Origin: Symsagittifera roscoffensis
Lineage: Eukaryota; Xenacoelomorpha; Acoela; Convolutidae
Direction: 5' to 3'
Length of the DNA: 64,000 bases
NCBI RefSeq assembly: GCF_963678635.1
Contig: NC_087070.1
Location: 46,109,467 to 46,173,466, forward strand
In this document: piece after piece, positions 1 to 11,418 of the stretch
How the letters are laid out: every line of letters starts with the position of its first letter
Position numbering within the stretch: the stretch's first letter is position 1
Notes under the pieces: model-generated
What the model was told of the DNA's origin: nothing
Seen by the model: the letters and a program-made list of their open reading frames with translations, nothing else
Database searches by the model: none
Translations under genes and position numbers: made by a program

Positions 1-392
1 ACAACCGAGTTCCTTAATTTTGATATTCAGGACCAATAATAACTATATTTCCGAAGGGAAGAAGCAGAGTAGGTTGATTTTAGTTTGTCGGTTGGCAGGA
101 CTGTCCTGCGTCCCAACACTTTTTAAACCTAGGAGAATAGACGTTGGGACATAGACGTTGAGAGTCACAAAAAATGTTTTATCTTAAGTTTAATCCTCGA
201 AAATGCAGATTAGTGAAAAAATTGGGAAAGCTATAGTAGTGTAGTATGATGCCATTTGTATCTTGCAGTGAATCGATATAACGTGGATAAAAGTGATTTC
301 ATGCATTTTGTAAATTATGTTCGATGGCATTGTAACCTTTTGATGAAGACCACAGGACTCAATGAAGACATTGAACGGAGTGTCCGTGAAGT

Positions 393-835
393 ATGTGACA
401 TTCGACCAGAATGTGTCAAAATGCAAGTTCGAATTCGAAATTTTTTTGATGCATCAGACCGAGAAGATTGATGGTTTCAATCAATTAGAGCTCTTAATCG
501 TTCATTTCGACGAATTCGGAAGGTTCAATTTGGAGTTTCATGTTAATTTTTAAAAATTCGATTTGGATGTGAACGACACGTAACCTTTTATTATTTCGCA
601 CCAATGGAAACTCCGAAATCAGTACAACAACAACGAAAAAACGACAGCAGATTGAGATTGTGATTAGAAGTTACAAGGCAAATTACGAGAACTGTCCGGC
701 CTTCCGAGAAGAAAAAAGAGCGTTATTTCTCCGGATTCCAGAATCCGGAAGGGTCTTGGGATTGGAAATTGAACTATTTTATACAAACTTTTAGCTTAGG
801 GAAATGCCCTGAATTGAATTAATAACATTGAATTA
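393..835 (+). repeat. Upstream duplicated block, copy 1
   Basis: This block is repeated about 1.09 kb downstream (from 1482). The first part, to about position 635, aligns closely with 1482-1712. The second part (620-835) aligns with about 1938-2178, including a shared run around a TCCGGATTCCAGAATCCGGA palindrome. Short ORFs crossing it resemble each other only because the DNA is duplicated. I see no protein family and read it as a non-coding duplication or the two halves of an old mobile repeat. Confidence 0.8.
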
Positions 836-1481
836 AAAAAAGTATGAAATCAGTCGAATTCATCCCCCCAGACGAGATGTGATCCGACCCTCCCGATTGT
901 TTGGATCCGACCCTCCCTCCCGATAAATTGTTGTTACAGGCATTTATATCAGTCAGGATTGTTACGATCAATTCTGTGGCCCGTTTGTGGTGATTGTACT
1001 GTAGGCTTATTTGAGTATTTAAGCACATTAATGCCAATTTGCGCTCAATCTGGAAGGTACTCGGGATTAGAGAAGAAGACTGATCCGGCAATCAATATCT
1101 GTGGCTGAATGGATAGTGCGTGATACTAAAATTTGTTAGGTTGCAGATTGTTGGAAATTCGAGTTTTTCCTATGCCTCGAGTTTTTGAAAATTCGATCCT
1201 TTTTTCTGATTTTTTTTTGTCGCTTGATAGAGCTGCCTTTTGGTCGTTTTCTCGCAATTGTTTGCGAAGCAGAGCTTCGCCTCCGTGTCGAAATTTTGAA
1301 AAGTTCAATCTGAACCAAAAAATTTAACACGAAATTCGCAAGTCGAATTTTGTCCTAATTCTGTAGTAACGTGTTCGGAGGGTTCAAACCTACCTTCTGT
1401 CGGAAGGGCACAGCTGTCTGTTTACCTACTTGGTCTTTTCCTCTGTGCCCATTTGGCATGCAAATTGGTCGGAAAAAGATC

Positions 1482-2178
1482 ATGTGACATTCGACCAGAA
1501 TGTGTCAAAATACAAGTTCGAATTCGAAATTTTATTGATGCATCATACCGAGAAGATTGATGGTTTTAATCAATTAGAGGTCTTAATCGTTCATTTTGAC
1601 GAACTCGGAAGGGTCAATTTGGAGTTTCATGTTAATTTTTGAAAATTCGATTTGGATGTGAACGACACGTAACCTTTTATTATTTTGCACCAAATGAAAC
1701 TGCGAAATCATAACAACAGTAGTCTCAGTGACAACAACAACGGAAAAAAGACAGGACATTGAGATTGTGATTTGAAATTGTCAGTAACCATTCCGAGTTG
1801 TAACGATTGTGCCGCTACAATCGTTACAAGGCAATTCACGAGAATTGGGAAGGGCGTTGGGACGACGTGTCCAGCCTTCCGAGACCCGAGTCGAGATTTT
1901 TCACCTAATTTGAAGCGAGATTTGAGCGATTTTTTTAGACTGCGAAATCATAACAACAGTAGTCTCAGTGGCAACAACAACGGAAAAACGACAGCAGATT
2001 GAGATTGTGATTAGAAGTTACTAGGCAATTCACGAGAACTGTCCAGCCTTCCGAGAAGAAATAAGAGCGTTATTTCTCCGGATTCCAGAATCCGGAAGGG
2101 TCTCGAGATTGGAACTTGAAGTGTTTTATACAAACTTTTAGCTTGCTGGAAATGTCCTGAATTGAATTAATAACATCC
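1482..2178 (+). repeat. Upstream duplicated block, copy 2 (with internal insertion/duplication)
   Basis: This is the second copy of the block at 393-835. It differs by about 230 extra bases (about 1713-1937), which themselves contain a partial duplication: the stretch beginning GCGAAATCATAACAACAG occurs near 1699 and again near 1940. The copy ends about 450 bases before the YIPF3 start codon, so it lies in or near that gene's 5' flank. The rest of 1-2629 shows no gene that I can support. Confidence 0.8.
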
Positions 2179-2629
2179 AAATTCGTTTTCAGATTATGAG
2201 AAGCTAGGAGTTAAGGAAAGGGTTGATCCATCTTCGATGGAGATGATGCTTTTTATCTACTGAACCAAAACAATAGTAATATAGTAAATAAGTAGTAGCC
2301 CTGTTTTTAGGAGTGACCTCGTGGTCTGGGGATACTGAGACCCAGCCATGAGCTAACTATTTTGCATTTAATTGAGTTATTCAGAGCGTTCTGATCGAAG
2401 CCGGAAACAGTGACGTTTTTTTGTCGACCCGATGTTAGAAAGACCACCAAAAGAACTGGGTTTGGTAGAGACGGTGAAAAGTATGTAGAGCTGTGTTTAG
2501 ACGCTGGCCAGTCGTTTTGGAACCTAGCTTAATTTTCCGTCGATATTTACTTATGTTACATCAATTTCTTGTTTTTAATCATCCAAGTGTTTGCGATTCT
2601 CTTTAATTAGATAGTTTACAGATCAGATT

Positions 2630-3181
2630 ATGGAAACATCGGGAATCGACCTTAATTTCAGCGAAACTACAGACCAGGGAAACTTCGTTGATCGCTACAG
2701 CAGAAATTTAAACAGTAGTAGGTTAAACGAGGAAGAAGGTAATAATACTAATAGTGGTCAGGCGGGTTCGCAAGTTTTCCCTAATGCGACTGAAATCGGA
2801 CATGTAGTCGCATCTCAAGTTTGGCAAAGTGGGACTGAAAAAGCGAAGAAATATGCCTCGATTTATGGTAATATAGACATTTTGCGACCTTATTTTGACG
2901 TAGAGCCTCGAACGGTGTTAATTCGACTGGCACGTGCTTTTGTGCCCGTTGTGCAGAAATCGAAACATGTCGAATTTCCGCGGGAACTTTACGGACCTTC
3001 AATGCTTAATTTTACTCTTGTAGCATTATTGCTCTATAGTATGAAGTCAGCCAGTCATACGATCCAAGACGGAACTCTGATTGGAACTGCAATGTGTGTT
3101 TGTTTTGGTTATTGGTTCGCAGTTTCTGCAATTGTTTTCTTCACAGCTTACATTGCAAATTCTACTCTTTCTTTTATTCAA
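2630..3181 (+). CDS. YIPF3: YIPF3-like Golgi membrane protein, coding exon 1
   Basis: This exon encodes residues 1-184 of a Yip1-domain family protein that matches YIPF3. It has an acidic, disordered N-terminus, then the family signature NIDILRPYFDVEP (about residues 81-93), RELYGP (118-123), and two hydrophobic segments (about 126-140 and 149-178). YIPF3 works with YIPF4 in Golgi organisation and trafficking and has five membrane spans. The exon ends at CAA|GTAAGT in phase 0. The reading frame runs 12 codons into the intron before a stop, which explains why it can look like a 195-residue protein. The exons at 19805 and 20424 complete it: 552+158+136 nt give 281 residues, shorter than the roughly 350 of vertebrate YIPF3, mainly in the acidic N-terminus and lumenal tail. 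A possible 3' splice site (GTTTACAG) lies 8 bases before the ATG, so a 5' untranslated exon or a trans-spliced leader is possible. Confidence 0.95.
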
Positions 3182-3355
3182 GTAAGTTTAAAAAAATCAA
3201 GAGAAATAAGTAAATAAACTACGAAGTTTTGAGTTATTTGAATTTTTGTTTCCGTCTGTCAGCTTAGTTGCTGGAAAAGGAGTTTCATTTTTGCCCTAGT
3301 TAGTTATTTTTTCTTGAGAGTATGTTCATTGCCTGCTTCGTTGTGCCGAACTACC

Positions 3356-6300
3356 TCAGCTTTTATTTTTGGAAGCTTGTTCGGTTTGTCGTTTAAGCTC
3401 TGACGAAGTCATTCGTTTAACCTCTGACGAAGTCATAGTTACAGTTTCATACGTGTAATCGGATTCGTTATCTGCGCCCGATTTGTTATCTGCGCCCGAT
3501 TTCTTTTGCTCTCCTGAGGGTTTGCTGTCATTATTAGCTGCAGAATTCGAAGGCTCTCGACTTGCGTCTTTTGTTCCGCTCTTCTTTGAATCGTCTCCCG
3601 ATCTGTTGATTTGACCACTTCCTTCGCCACTTTTTTCAGCGCCACTGGGTTTTGGTTGACCCTGACTGCCGGAAATTTTGGAATCTGGCTCCTGTTTAGT
3701 ACCATCACTGTTTCGATTAACGCTTGGGTCCCCTGACTTTTCTGGAGGTTCGTTTTCCTCTATGTCATCATCTGCAACGGTTACGTAAGTGTAGACGGAT
3801 CCATCTCCTTCCGATTTGTCGTCTATACTTCCACCACTTCCAGAAAGCCCTACCGCTGACTCGGCAGCACCAGATTCTCCGCCAGACCTTTTCTTGCTTT
3901 CATCCCTGGACTCGGCGGATGGCTTTTGTGTTCCTGACTCTCTCTGCGTCTCAGGTCTTTCCTGTGACCCGGAATTATCCCTAGAGCCAGAGTTTCCCCT
4001 TGACACAGACTTATCCCTCGATTCTGGATTATCTCTCGATGCCGACTTATCTCTTGATCCAGACTTCTCCTGTGATGCCGACTTTGCCCTCGAGTCTGGA
4101 TTATCTCTCGACGCTGATTTCTCTCTTGATCCAGAATTTTCTCGCGATCCAGACATTTCTCGCGCTTCTGATTCTCTTACCCGAGAATTGCCTTGTGGTT
4201 CAGACTGTCTAACTTTTTTGTTGCTACCTTGGGACGATTCCTCTCCCGCCTCTTCTTCATGCTCTGAAATTCCTGATGATCTTTTCTGAGCCGAACCCGA
4301 AGATCTTTTTTGATCTGAGCTTCCCCCTAAAGCAGTAGAACCAGATTGCTTAGCCTTGGAACCCGACTTCCTATTATCTGAGCTTCGCTGAGATGCTTCT
4401 TCCTCAGCTACACTACTGGTTTTGCTTTCTTTAACTGCTGAAGATGATTTGCCTTCGTTTTCTCCTTTTATATTAAATGATCTCAGAAATGCATCGGTTG
4501 CTTCTCTTAAATGGGCAACTGTCGAACCCTGAGCTTTGTCTGAATTTGAAGAACTTGTTGAACTTTTCTTACCGGACTGTCTCTCGGCTGAAGGTTTTTG
4601 AGACGCGCTTTCCGTGCCACCGCCCGATGGTCGTAAAAGAAGGTCCTTTGAAGGGCGCGTTTGACTGCCCTCTGGATCTTTGGACCCAGAAGCTTTTCTG
4701 GACTCCGATTGTTTCCCACTAGAACGGACTTCACTTTGGCTTCCTTCTCTTTGTGATTTAGAACCACTTTTCTTTCGCGAACCTCTCGAATCCATATCTT
4801 CGCCCGACGCATCTTTACTTCCTCTTGCTTTAGAATCCCTGGCTTGTGATTCACCGCTCGCACGGGCTGCTGTTGATCCACGATTATCTTGGCTCCCTCT
4901 CTGCGTACTAGATCCTTCTCGGCCGCTACCTTTTGACCCAGACTTGCCCCTAGACCCCCGGGAGTCACGTTCATCGTCTGGTCTATTTTGACTTCCTCTA
5001 GCTTCTTGAGATCGTCGCGTACCTTTTGAGCCATCATGGCGTCGTGAGTCTTGCGATCCGTAATCACCAGATCGTTTTTCTTTGCTTCCTTGTGACCGCG
5101 AGCCTTCGTGTTTGGAACCTGACCTTCCATCACTTGGACGCTGCGATGCTGATCCAGTTCTCTTTCTGGACCCTTGGGATCCTCGTTCATCTGGATGCCG
5201 TGAACCGTCTTTCTGTCCGGAGCCTTCTTGAGGAAGCCCACTAGGGTGCGATGAACGTGTTCCTGTCTGTTTCCTGGAACCGCGATCTCCATAAGGGTCA
5301 TCTCGGTTATCGCGAGATTTTTTATCTTTTTGTGAACCGTATTTGTCTCCGCGAGAATCTCGATCACGTCGGTCATCTCCGGACCTTGCCCGAGACCCGA
5401 TACCACGTCGGCTTCCTTTACGCGAATCGTTTTCACCTTCCAAACTTGGACCATCTTTGTCTGTAGCGAAGCTTCTGTCATGATCTCGCGCGGAGTCTCC
5501 CCGACTTCCACTTGGTCTATCCATTCTATCACGTCGACTTCCCCTGCTATCCCTGTCATCTCGACCTCTAGAATCCCTAGTACCATACTTAGAAGGAGAA
5601 CGTGGCCTTGACCGACGCTCTCCGCGACTGTCTTTACCTCGTGAATACTTGTCACGTTTTGATCCCCGGCTGTCTGTTCTGCGCATCTCACCCCGACTAT
5701 CAGTTCGCCGAGGATCTTTACTATCTCGGTTATCTCTAGTAGGGTCTCTGGGATCTCGAGCATCCTGCTCATCCCTGGGATCGCGACTGTCTCGAGGAGC
5801 TCGACTGTCTCTTGGATCACCCGTTCTGCGATCTCGACTATCCTTTGTACCCCGACTGTCCCTACTTTTAGTATCTCTAGGATCTCGGCTGTCTCTTGGG
5901 TCTCGGCTGTCCCTTGGATCTCGACTGTCTCTTGGGTCTCGACTGTCCCTTGGAGCACGACTGTCCCTTGGATCTCGACTATCTCTTGGATCTCGACTAT
6001 CTCTTGGATCTCGACTATCTCTTGGAGCACGGCTGTCCCTTGGATCTCGACTGTCCCTTGGATCTCGACTGTCCCTCGGATCTCGACTGTCTCTTGGATC
6101 ACGACTCCTAGGGTCTCTACTATCGCGTAAGTCTCGACTATCTGTTCTGCGCAAGTCTCCTCGACTGTCTGTGCGTCTTGGATCCCTACTGTCCCTTTCT
6201 CCTGTAGGCCTTCTCGATGGAGATCTTGAGCCTCGGCCACCTTTGGATGGTGATCTACTTCCGCCCCTAGAAGGTCCTCGTGATCCCATTCGACTATCAG

Positions 6301-6597
6301 CCCGAGATTTTTTAGATGGAGAAGCACTCCTTCCTCTGGAGCCACCCCTCGTTCCTCTCGACCCGGCCCTTTTAGAAAGCAGCTTGCTCTGATTTTTACT
6401 CAGCTCATTTATGCTTTGCAATCCGCTCTTCTTATCTGTTCTATCTCGGCTTCTACTCCCTCCCTTACTCATTCCACCGCTAGGTCTCAGAGTTGCGCCC
6501 TGAGATTTAGCTCTTTCCTTCTCGAGAAGTTCTGTTAGGTTGCCGCCTTCGCCTTCTTCTGGGTCGCCTTTTGACGGATCATCGGACTTGCCTAATC
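3356..6597 (-). CDS. Nested RS/RDSRDP-rich low-complexity protein, distal exon (C-terminal part)
   Basis: On the minus strand this exon is open from 6597 to the TGA at 3356-3358. An internal ATG at 6472 would give 1038 residues, but the frame is open upstream of it through an ordinary acidic segment (residues such as DDPSKGDPEEGEGG). It then joins in phase to the exon ending at 6980. Content in order: SR/RGS-rich stretch, a tandem RDSRDP block, a long Ser/Arg/Gly/Lys/Asp-rich tract, then an acidic C-terminus with two similar YTYxTV segments (YTYVTV, YTYETV). There is no RNA-recognition motif, membrane span or signal peptide. The RS-like composition suggests a nuclear or RNA-associated disordered protein, but that is inference. 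I do not recognise a named family. It lies wholly inside the YIPF3 intron, on the opposite strand. Confidence 0.75.
5872..6112 (-). repeat. 18-bp coding minisatellite (RDSRDP units)
   Basis: An 18-bp unit (plus-strand TCTCGACTGTCTCTTGGA and variants) is repeated about a dozen times in tandem. It encodes alternating RDSRDP with occasional RDSRAP. Because the unit is a multiple of three, copy-number change keeps the frame. Silent differences between units show that it has not been homogenised very recently. Confidence 0.9.
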
Positions 6598-6601
6598 CTT
6601 T

Positions 6602-6979
6602 GCAGGGTTCTCATCAATCACACACACATCACATAAAAGTTTACTTTGTTGGGATGTGTACGAGGCTTCTTTTGATGTAATTGTCTCATCAACAAACGAA
6701 GTAGTATCAGCGTAATTTTTGATAAAAATGACCCATTTTTGGGGCAAAATTTTGATTGATAAATTTGAAGGAAAATTGTACCATATTAATTCTGGTGAAA
6801 TTCTAAGCACTTTTTTCTCTTCTATTTTTGTCTAATTTCAACCCAATTTGAGAAAACCGGGTTTGAAATTTGAAATTTTGTTCATTTTCGGTTAATTTAA
6901 ATCTGCACTGTAGAAGACAACGAAAATTTCATGTCTTGAATCCGCACGAAATTATACATTTCCAGTATGAGAACCCTGC
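6602..6979 (-). mobile_element. MITE inside the nested RS gene, likely spliced as an intron
   Basis: A 378-bp element has terminal inverted repeats of 13 bp (GCAGGGTTCTCAT at 6602-6614, its inverse at 6967-6979) and a 4-bp target duplication (CTTT at 6598-6601 and 6980-6983). On the gene strand the junctions read GACAAAG|GCAGGG and CCCTGCAAAG|GATTAG. Removing the element with one target copy joins the two long reading frames without a shift (codon G|GA). As RNA this would be a GC-AG intron (6979 to 6598). An alternative in-frame GT-AG choice exists (AGG|GTTCTC with GGCAAG|TCC). Without removal the upstream frame stops in the element at 6897. Its interior resembles sequence near 22020-22490, so it belongs to a repeat family. 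Confidence 0.85.
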
Positions 6980-9173
6980 CTTTGTCCGATTCCCCTTTCC
7001 ACAATGGATCCGAAGGTCTTCCAGTCTTGGCTCTGGAATCGGTGGTGGCCCTCGAGTCTTTGGTTGCTCGAGATCCTTTCGATTTATCGCGTGAACCTCC
7101 TTTAGACTCGTCACGTGATCCACTCTTTTTTGAACTCCTGGAGTGCTTTGATTGTTTTGAAGACCCATGTTTTGTGGATTGCCGTGATTTGCTCTTAGAA
7201 TCCTCCTTCGTTGACCGTTGTTTTGAACTTTGCTTCGACTTCGATCTGGACTCAGACTTGGACCTGGACTTCGATTTGGATCTTGACCTGGAACCAGAGC
7301 CGGATGAGCTCTCATAGTCTTCTTCACTGCTGTAATCTGATTCTGAGTCTGAGTCTCGATGTTTGGACTTGCTTCTCGATTTTGATTTAGACTTGCTGTC
7401 CTTAGCTGTTGACTTTCTTGACTTGGACTCTTTCGATTTAGACTTTCTGCTGCTCGCTCGCGATTCTCTAGTCTCAGATGTTCCTGGTTTCAAGGTCTTT
7501 CGACCTCCTTTCGATAGTCGGCTAGTTGAACCACCCTTACTGCTTCTTGCAGACAAAGAGAGTTCTTCGCTGTCGCCTGACTTTTTGCATTCACAGTGTA
7601 TATAAATTGGAGCATTCGTTTTTTTCTTGCCAGCTAAAATATCCTGAATGTCGCTCTCAGATATGCTTTCATCCGGCCCTGTCTTTTTGCTGGAAACTGA
7701 AGTAGGCTTTGATGTAACATGTCTTGGAGTGTCGTGAATATAAGGAGATTCATTTCTGCTATTTGTTCTATCTCTGTGAGATCTCGGTGGAGGTGACGGG
7801 TATCTAGGTGGAGTCCTCGGAGTCGTGGGAGTTCGAGGAGTTGTTTGAGTTTGCGCAACATACCTCCGCCGACGTCTAGGACTTGTCTGCGTGTACCTCG
7901 GATACCTTCTGCGTGGTGTCATGTTAGTGCCTTTGCTGTTATATTGGTAGTCGAAAACTCCCAAATTGCGTAAACTTTGCATGATCAATTCCTCGTTCAG
8001 TTCGCGAGGCACTGGTGATGTTTGCGCAGAGTTGCCCCAGTACGGCATTCCATGGTTAATATGGCTCAGCTCATGATACGAACTTGCTGGGCCCTCTTGG
8101 TGGTTGTTATCAAATGCAGAGTAGCCGGCTGTTGGTGTTGGTTCGAAATTTTTTCTATTGCCCATAACGGGAAAGCGCCTTGGACGTGCGCGTGGTCTGC
8201 GCATCATACGTCGTCCCCTGCCTCTGCCTTTGGGACGAATTGGAGCCTGCATATTATCGTAGTGCGGAGGTGTGCCATACATTCCCCCTCCAGTACCCGG
8301 TGATGGCGACCTACAATAACCTCCGCAGCCTCCTTGGGTCAACCCATAACCCCCAGGAGACCCACCGTACCCTGCTGGAGATCCTCCGTGGCCTCCCGGA
8401 GATCCTCCGTAGCCTCCCGGAGATCCCCCGTAGATGCCTCCCGGGGATCCCCCGTAGCCTCCCGGGGATCCCCCGTAGCCTCCCGGAGAGCCTCCGTAGA
8501 TCCCTCCCGGGGATCCCCCGTAGACGCCCCCTGTATCTGCGCCATGACCTTGAGTCGAGTGCTCCCACGACTGTGTGTTGCCATACGGGCTACTCTTTCC
8601 TGCATATGGACTGCTATTTCCCCCTTGTTGATTCTGGTTGGATGTATGGGGGTGTTGGTGACCCTGGTTTTGAGGAGCTCGAGGAGGTGGAGACGGAGGA
8701 GCAGGGGTTCTCGACGGGGCAGTGGCAGCTTGTGTCTGGTAGTTTCCATACTCGTGATCTTTCGGTGTCCGTAGCGAGATCTCAGACATCGTTTCAGCCG
8801 TGACTCCATGAGGTAAGCCCTCGTGAACCACGCGTTCCGAAAACAGCGTGTTACCTTTGCCTGGTTTAAAGGATTGGTTATTGTGGGTACCTCCTTGTAT
8901 GTTCGGACTGTCGTTGTCACTTGAATTCATGTGACTAACCGTAAAATTGGACGAAAAAATTGGAGGCGATTCAGTGTTAAATTGTTTGTTGTTCGGGATT
9001 CGTATATGTGTGACTTGAGGATGATCGTATGTGTAGAACTGTCGGTCGGCAGATGTTGTTTCGCCTCCCATGTTTTGCATGTTGAGGTTCCCGGCGTAGC
9101 CCAAGTTTGGCCTCTGTCTTTTGGGATAGAGTCTTCTTTTCATGCTCCGCAGCAGTCGTTTAGGAGTTCCCAT
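6980..9173 (-). CDS. Nested RS/GGSPGG-rich low-complexity protein, proximal exon (N-terminal part)
   Basis: This exon holds residues 1-731 plus one base of codon 732, if the ATG at 9173 is the start. It begins with a basic N-terminus (MGTPKRLLRSMKRRLYPKR), then a Gln/Asn/Ser/Pro-rich region. A tandem GGSPGGY/IY block lies at about residues 215-278, followed by arginine-rich stretches (RGRGRRMMRRPRARPRR near 316-333; a TPRRRYPRY-type segment near 415-440). A Ser/Arg/Lys domain fills about 540-720. The frame stays open upstream of the ATG to a good 3' splice site (TTTTCAG, exon from 9229), so the true start may lie in an unseen upstream exon. Joined to 6597-3356 it makes a 1811-residue protein. 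The function is unknown; the features suggest an intrinsically disordered, probably nucleic-acid-associated protein. Confidence 0.75.
8340..8531 (-). repeat. Coding minisatellite (GGSPGGY units)
   Basis: GC-rich tandem units of about 21-24 bp encode GGSPGGY, GGSPGGIY, GGHGGSPAGY and similar. The units are multiples of three, so the frame is kept. It lies in the proximal exon of the nested RS gene. Confidence 0.85.
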
Positions 9174-9515
9174 GCGTGTATGTGTTTCGGGACTGATTCC
9201 ATCGCCATATGAAGTTGGGTTGCGACTAACTGAAAATTAAATTCGTAAAATTTTGCCAACCAAATATTGATTTACTATGCTCTCCGAAAACACTAAACAG
9301 GCCTAAATTTGACTAAAATTTTTGCACCATTGACAATTTTTTCGGAAAAAAAACAAGCGAAATGTGCCGTTATCGGACTTTTAAATTTTTTTAACTAAAA
9401 AACTTCCAACTAGAAGGTTGAGTATATTCGCGCCCGCCATAAGATCATTTTAAAGGGCTTTTGAAAAATTTTAGGGTCAGCCAAAAATGTTTTTCACCAA
9501 ATAGTACTAAAGGGG

Positions 9516-9815
9516 ACCGTGGCCGAGTGGGTAAGGTGTGCGTCTCTCAACATGAGCGTTCGAATCCCGCTTCGGTCACGGTTTGAGGTGTTTTATTGTC
9601 ATCCGCCACCTCAAGGTGGACCGGCTGCGGTGAGATGGATGACATCCCCCCTCCCCCACCGTTGGTCCTATATTAAGTAGGACCGCTGTTAAAAACCGAA
9701 GATGACCTTTGGGTGGTTAAATGGTCGAATCCCTGAGCGAACGATGAGGTGGTCTACCACTCACTCAGTTTGCTTACGGCTGCAAGAGCCGTTTTGAGCT
9801 TCTTTTAATAATGAT
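9516..9815 (+). mobile_element. tRNA-derived SINE
   Basis: The head (9516-9582) is tRNA-like. It has an A box, GGCCGAGTGGGTAAGG, typical of Ser/Leu tRNAs, and a B box, GTTCGAATCCC. A 7-bp acceptor-like pairing is visible (ACCGTGG with TCACGGT). The T stem is mispaired and no sensible anticodon arm or CCA-side structure forms, so it is not a working tRNA. About 230 bases of unrelated, GC-richer body follow, ending in an AT-rich tail near TAATAATGATATGATG. Confidence 0.7.
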
Positions 9816-10390
9816 ATGATGTCGTTACAAAAATTAACAAATTACTGTTCAACTCTATCTGGCGAGGAGACATTTTGTACTAAAAAAACCATTGAAAAAA
9901 CGAGTGTTTTTTCTATGGAAAAATGAAAGAATCATAGTAATTCATGTTGTCAAAGGAATTGAGAATGTTTAAAATCGTGAAAAAAATCTTCAAAGTTGTT
10001 ATTCAAAAACTGGCTTTTGATATTTCTGAAGCTTCGCGGAGATTGGTATCATTAATTATCATTGAATTATGCCTAGACGTGGGCTGTTTGTCAATTACGT
10101 TTTCTCTTCTTGGGTCCATACGGGTAGGGGTGAACATAATTCTGTCTCCGGGTAAGTTCTTCCAGTGAGCCGTATTTGCGCTGAGTCACTGAAATAAATC
10201 TTCAAATCTCAGATGTGTTCAACTATAATGGTTAAGCATGCTCAATTATTGACAGGCTGAGAGTCGGTCAGTGGAAATAATCATCTGGTTTTAATCATAG
10301 GGGTTCGTAGAATTTGATCCTATTAGTCCCGAGCTAGGGGTATCTATCTAGGGTAAAGCGAGTTTCTCTCTCGGAGACTATAATATAATC

Positions 10391-10836
10391 GGTAACTTCC
10401 CACATGGCATAATTCCCAAATGGCATAAAAATGGAAACTTTTCCCAAATGGCATAAATTTCAAGTTTTCATTGTAATTTAAACGTTTTCTATCAATTTCT
10501 ATTTCTATCATTTTGTCAGGAACGAAAGCATGCGAACAAGATTAGGAATTAATTGCTTCCAAACAATTTTACGCAACAAATTTGTCGAAAAAGTTGACCA
10601 CAACAAGCTTATTAATAACCGCAAGCTTAATCTTTTTGCTTTGATAGAAAATGTACAAATTTTTCACGATAAAATGTCAATCAACATTTGAATTGACAAT
10701 TTGACTAATTTTCTCACATTGTTCACGAAAAAATTGTTCTCGATTTTTCCAAAGCAACTGTTGCATGAAATTTATGCCATTTGGGAAATATTTCATTTTT
10801 ATGCCATTTGGGAATTATGCCATTTGAGACGTAATC
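10391..10836. mobile_element. hAT-like MITE with 8-bp target duplication
   Basis: A 446-bp element has long imperfect terminal inverted repeats of about 58 bp that contain iterated CCCAAATGGCATAA motifs. It is flanked by a perfect 8-bp direct repeat, ATATAATC, at 10383-10390 and 10837-10844. An 8-bp target duplication is the hallmark of hAT transposases. It has no coding capacity, so it is non-autonomous. Confidence 0.85.
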
Positions 10837-11418
10837 ATATAATCGAGGCTAATTGGTGGCCAGTGATATTTTTATTGCCAATGCGTAGTTTTGTCTTTTT
10901 AAGAGTAATGAGTGTAGTCAGTGGCGTGCGCAGAAATTTTTCTAGGGGGGAGGGGGCGGTTTTTCGATTTTTTTAGGTCAATCAATTTGATTTTCCGAGC
11001 TCTCTTTCTAGTTATTAAAGTGGATTTTAATTATCAGATTTCCCAGCGAAATAAAATCCTTATGTATTGATCTAGTTTCCTGAAATTGGGTTACTTTCAA
11101 GAAAAAATTTTCAATTATAAATTGTTCTAGAAATTCAAAGAGGTTTAATTACATCTATTTTTTTCTTCGATATTCGAAGGCTGAGATTTATTCAAAAAAA
11201 CAAGTCAACATTTTTTCTTTGCGTTCATTGCTTTTTTCAACTGTCATTTGGCTATGTTTTGTATGTATAGTGCGTCAAAGGCTAGCTCTGTGTTTACCTT
11301 GGACTATTAACAAATTGGCTAAATTGAGATATTTTTATGAAAAAGCAAAAGCCGTACATTTTGACTTTTTTGGGTAAGATCGCGTTTGTGGAAATGTAAC
11401 ATTCGAGACTGGTCTGGA

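Noticed and set aside
2310..2355. tRNA-like fragment near CCTCGTGGTCTGGGG
   Set aside because: There is no B box and no cloverleaf.
4507..6345. 612-codon minus-strand ORF in a second frame
   Set aside because: It is an out-of-frame reading of the RDSRDP repeat. The main frame connects in phase to the upstream exon and has a natural C-terminus.
3716..6392. Long plus-strand ORFs (such as 5649-6392, Leu/Ser/Arg repeats)
   Set aside because: They are antisense shadows of the repetitive RS-rich minus-strand frame.
9516..9582. Functional tRNA-Ser or tRNA-Leu gene
   Set aside because: The T stem is mispaired, the anticodon arm does not form, and a long SINE body follows.
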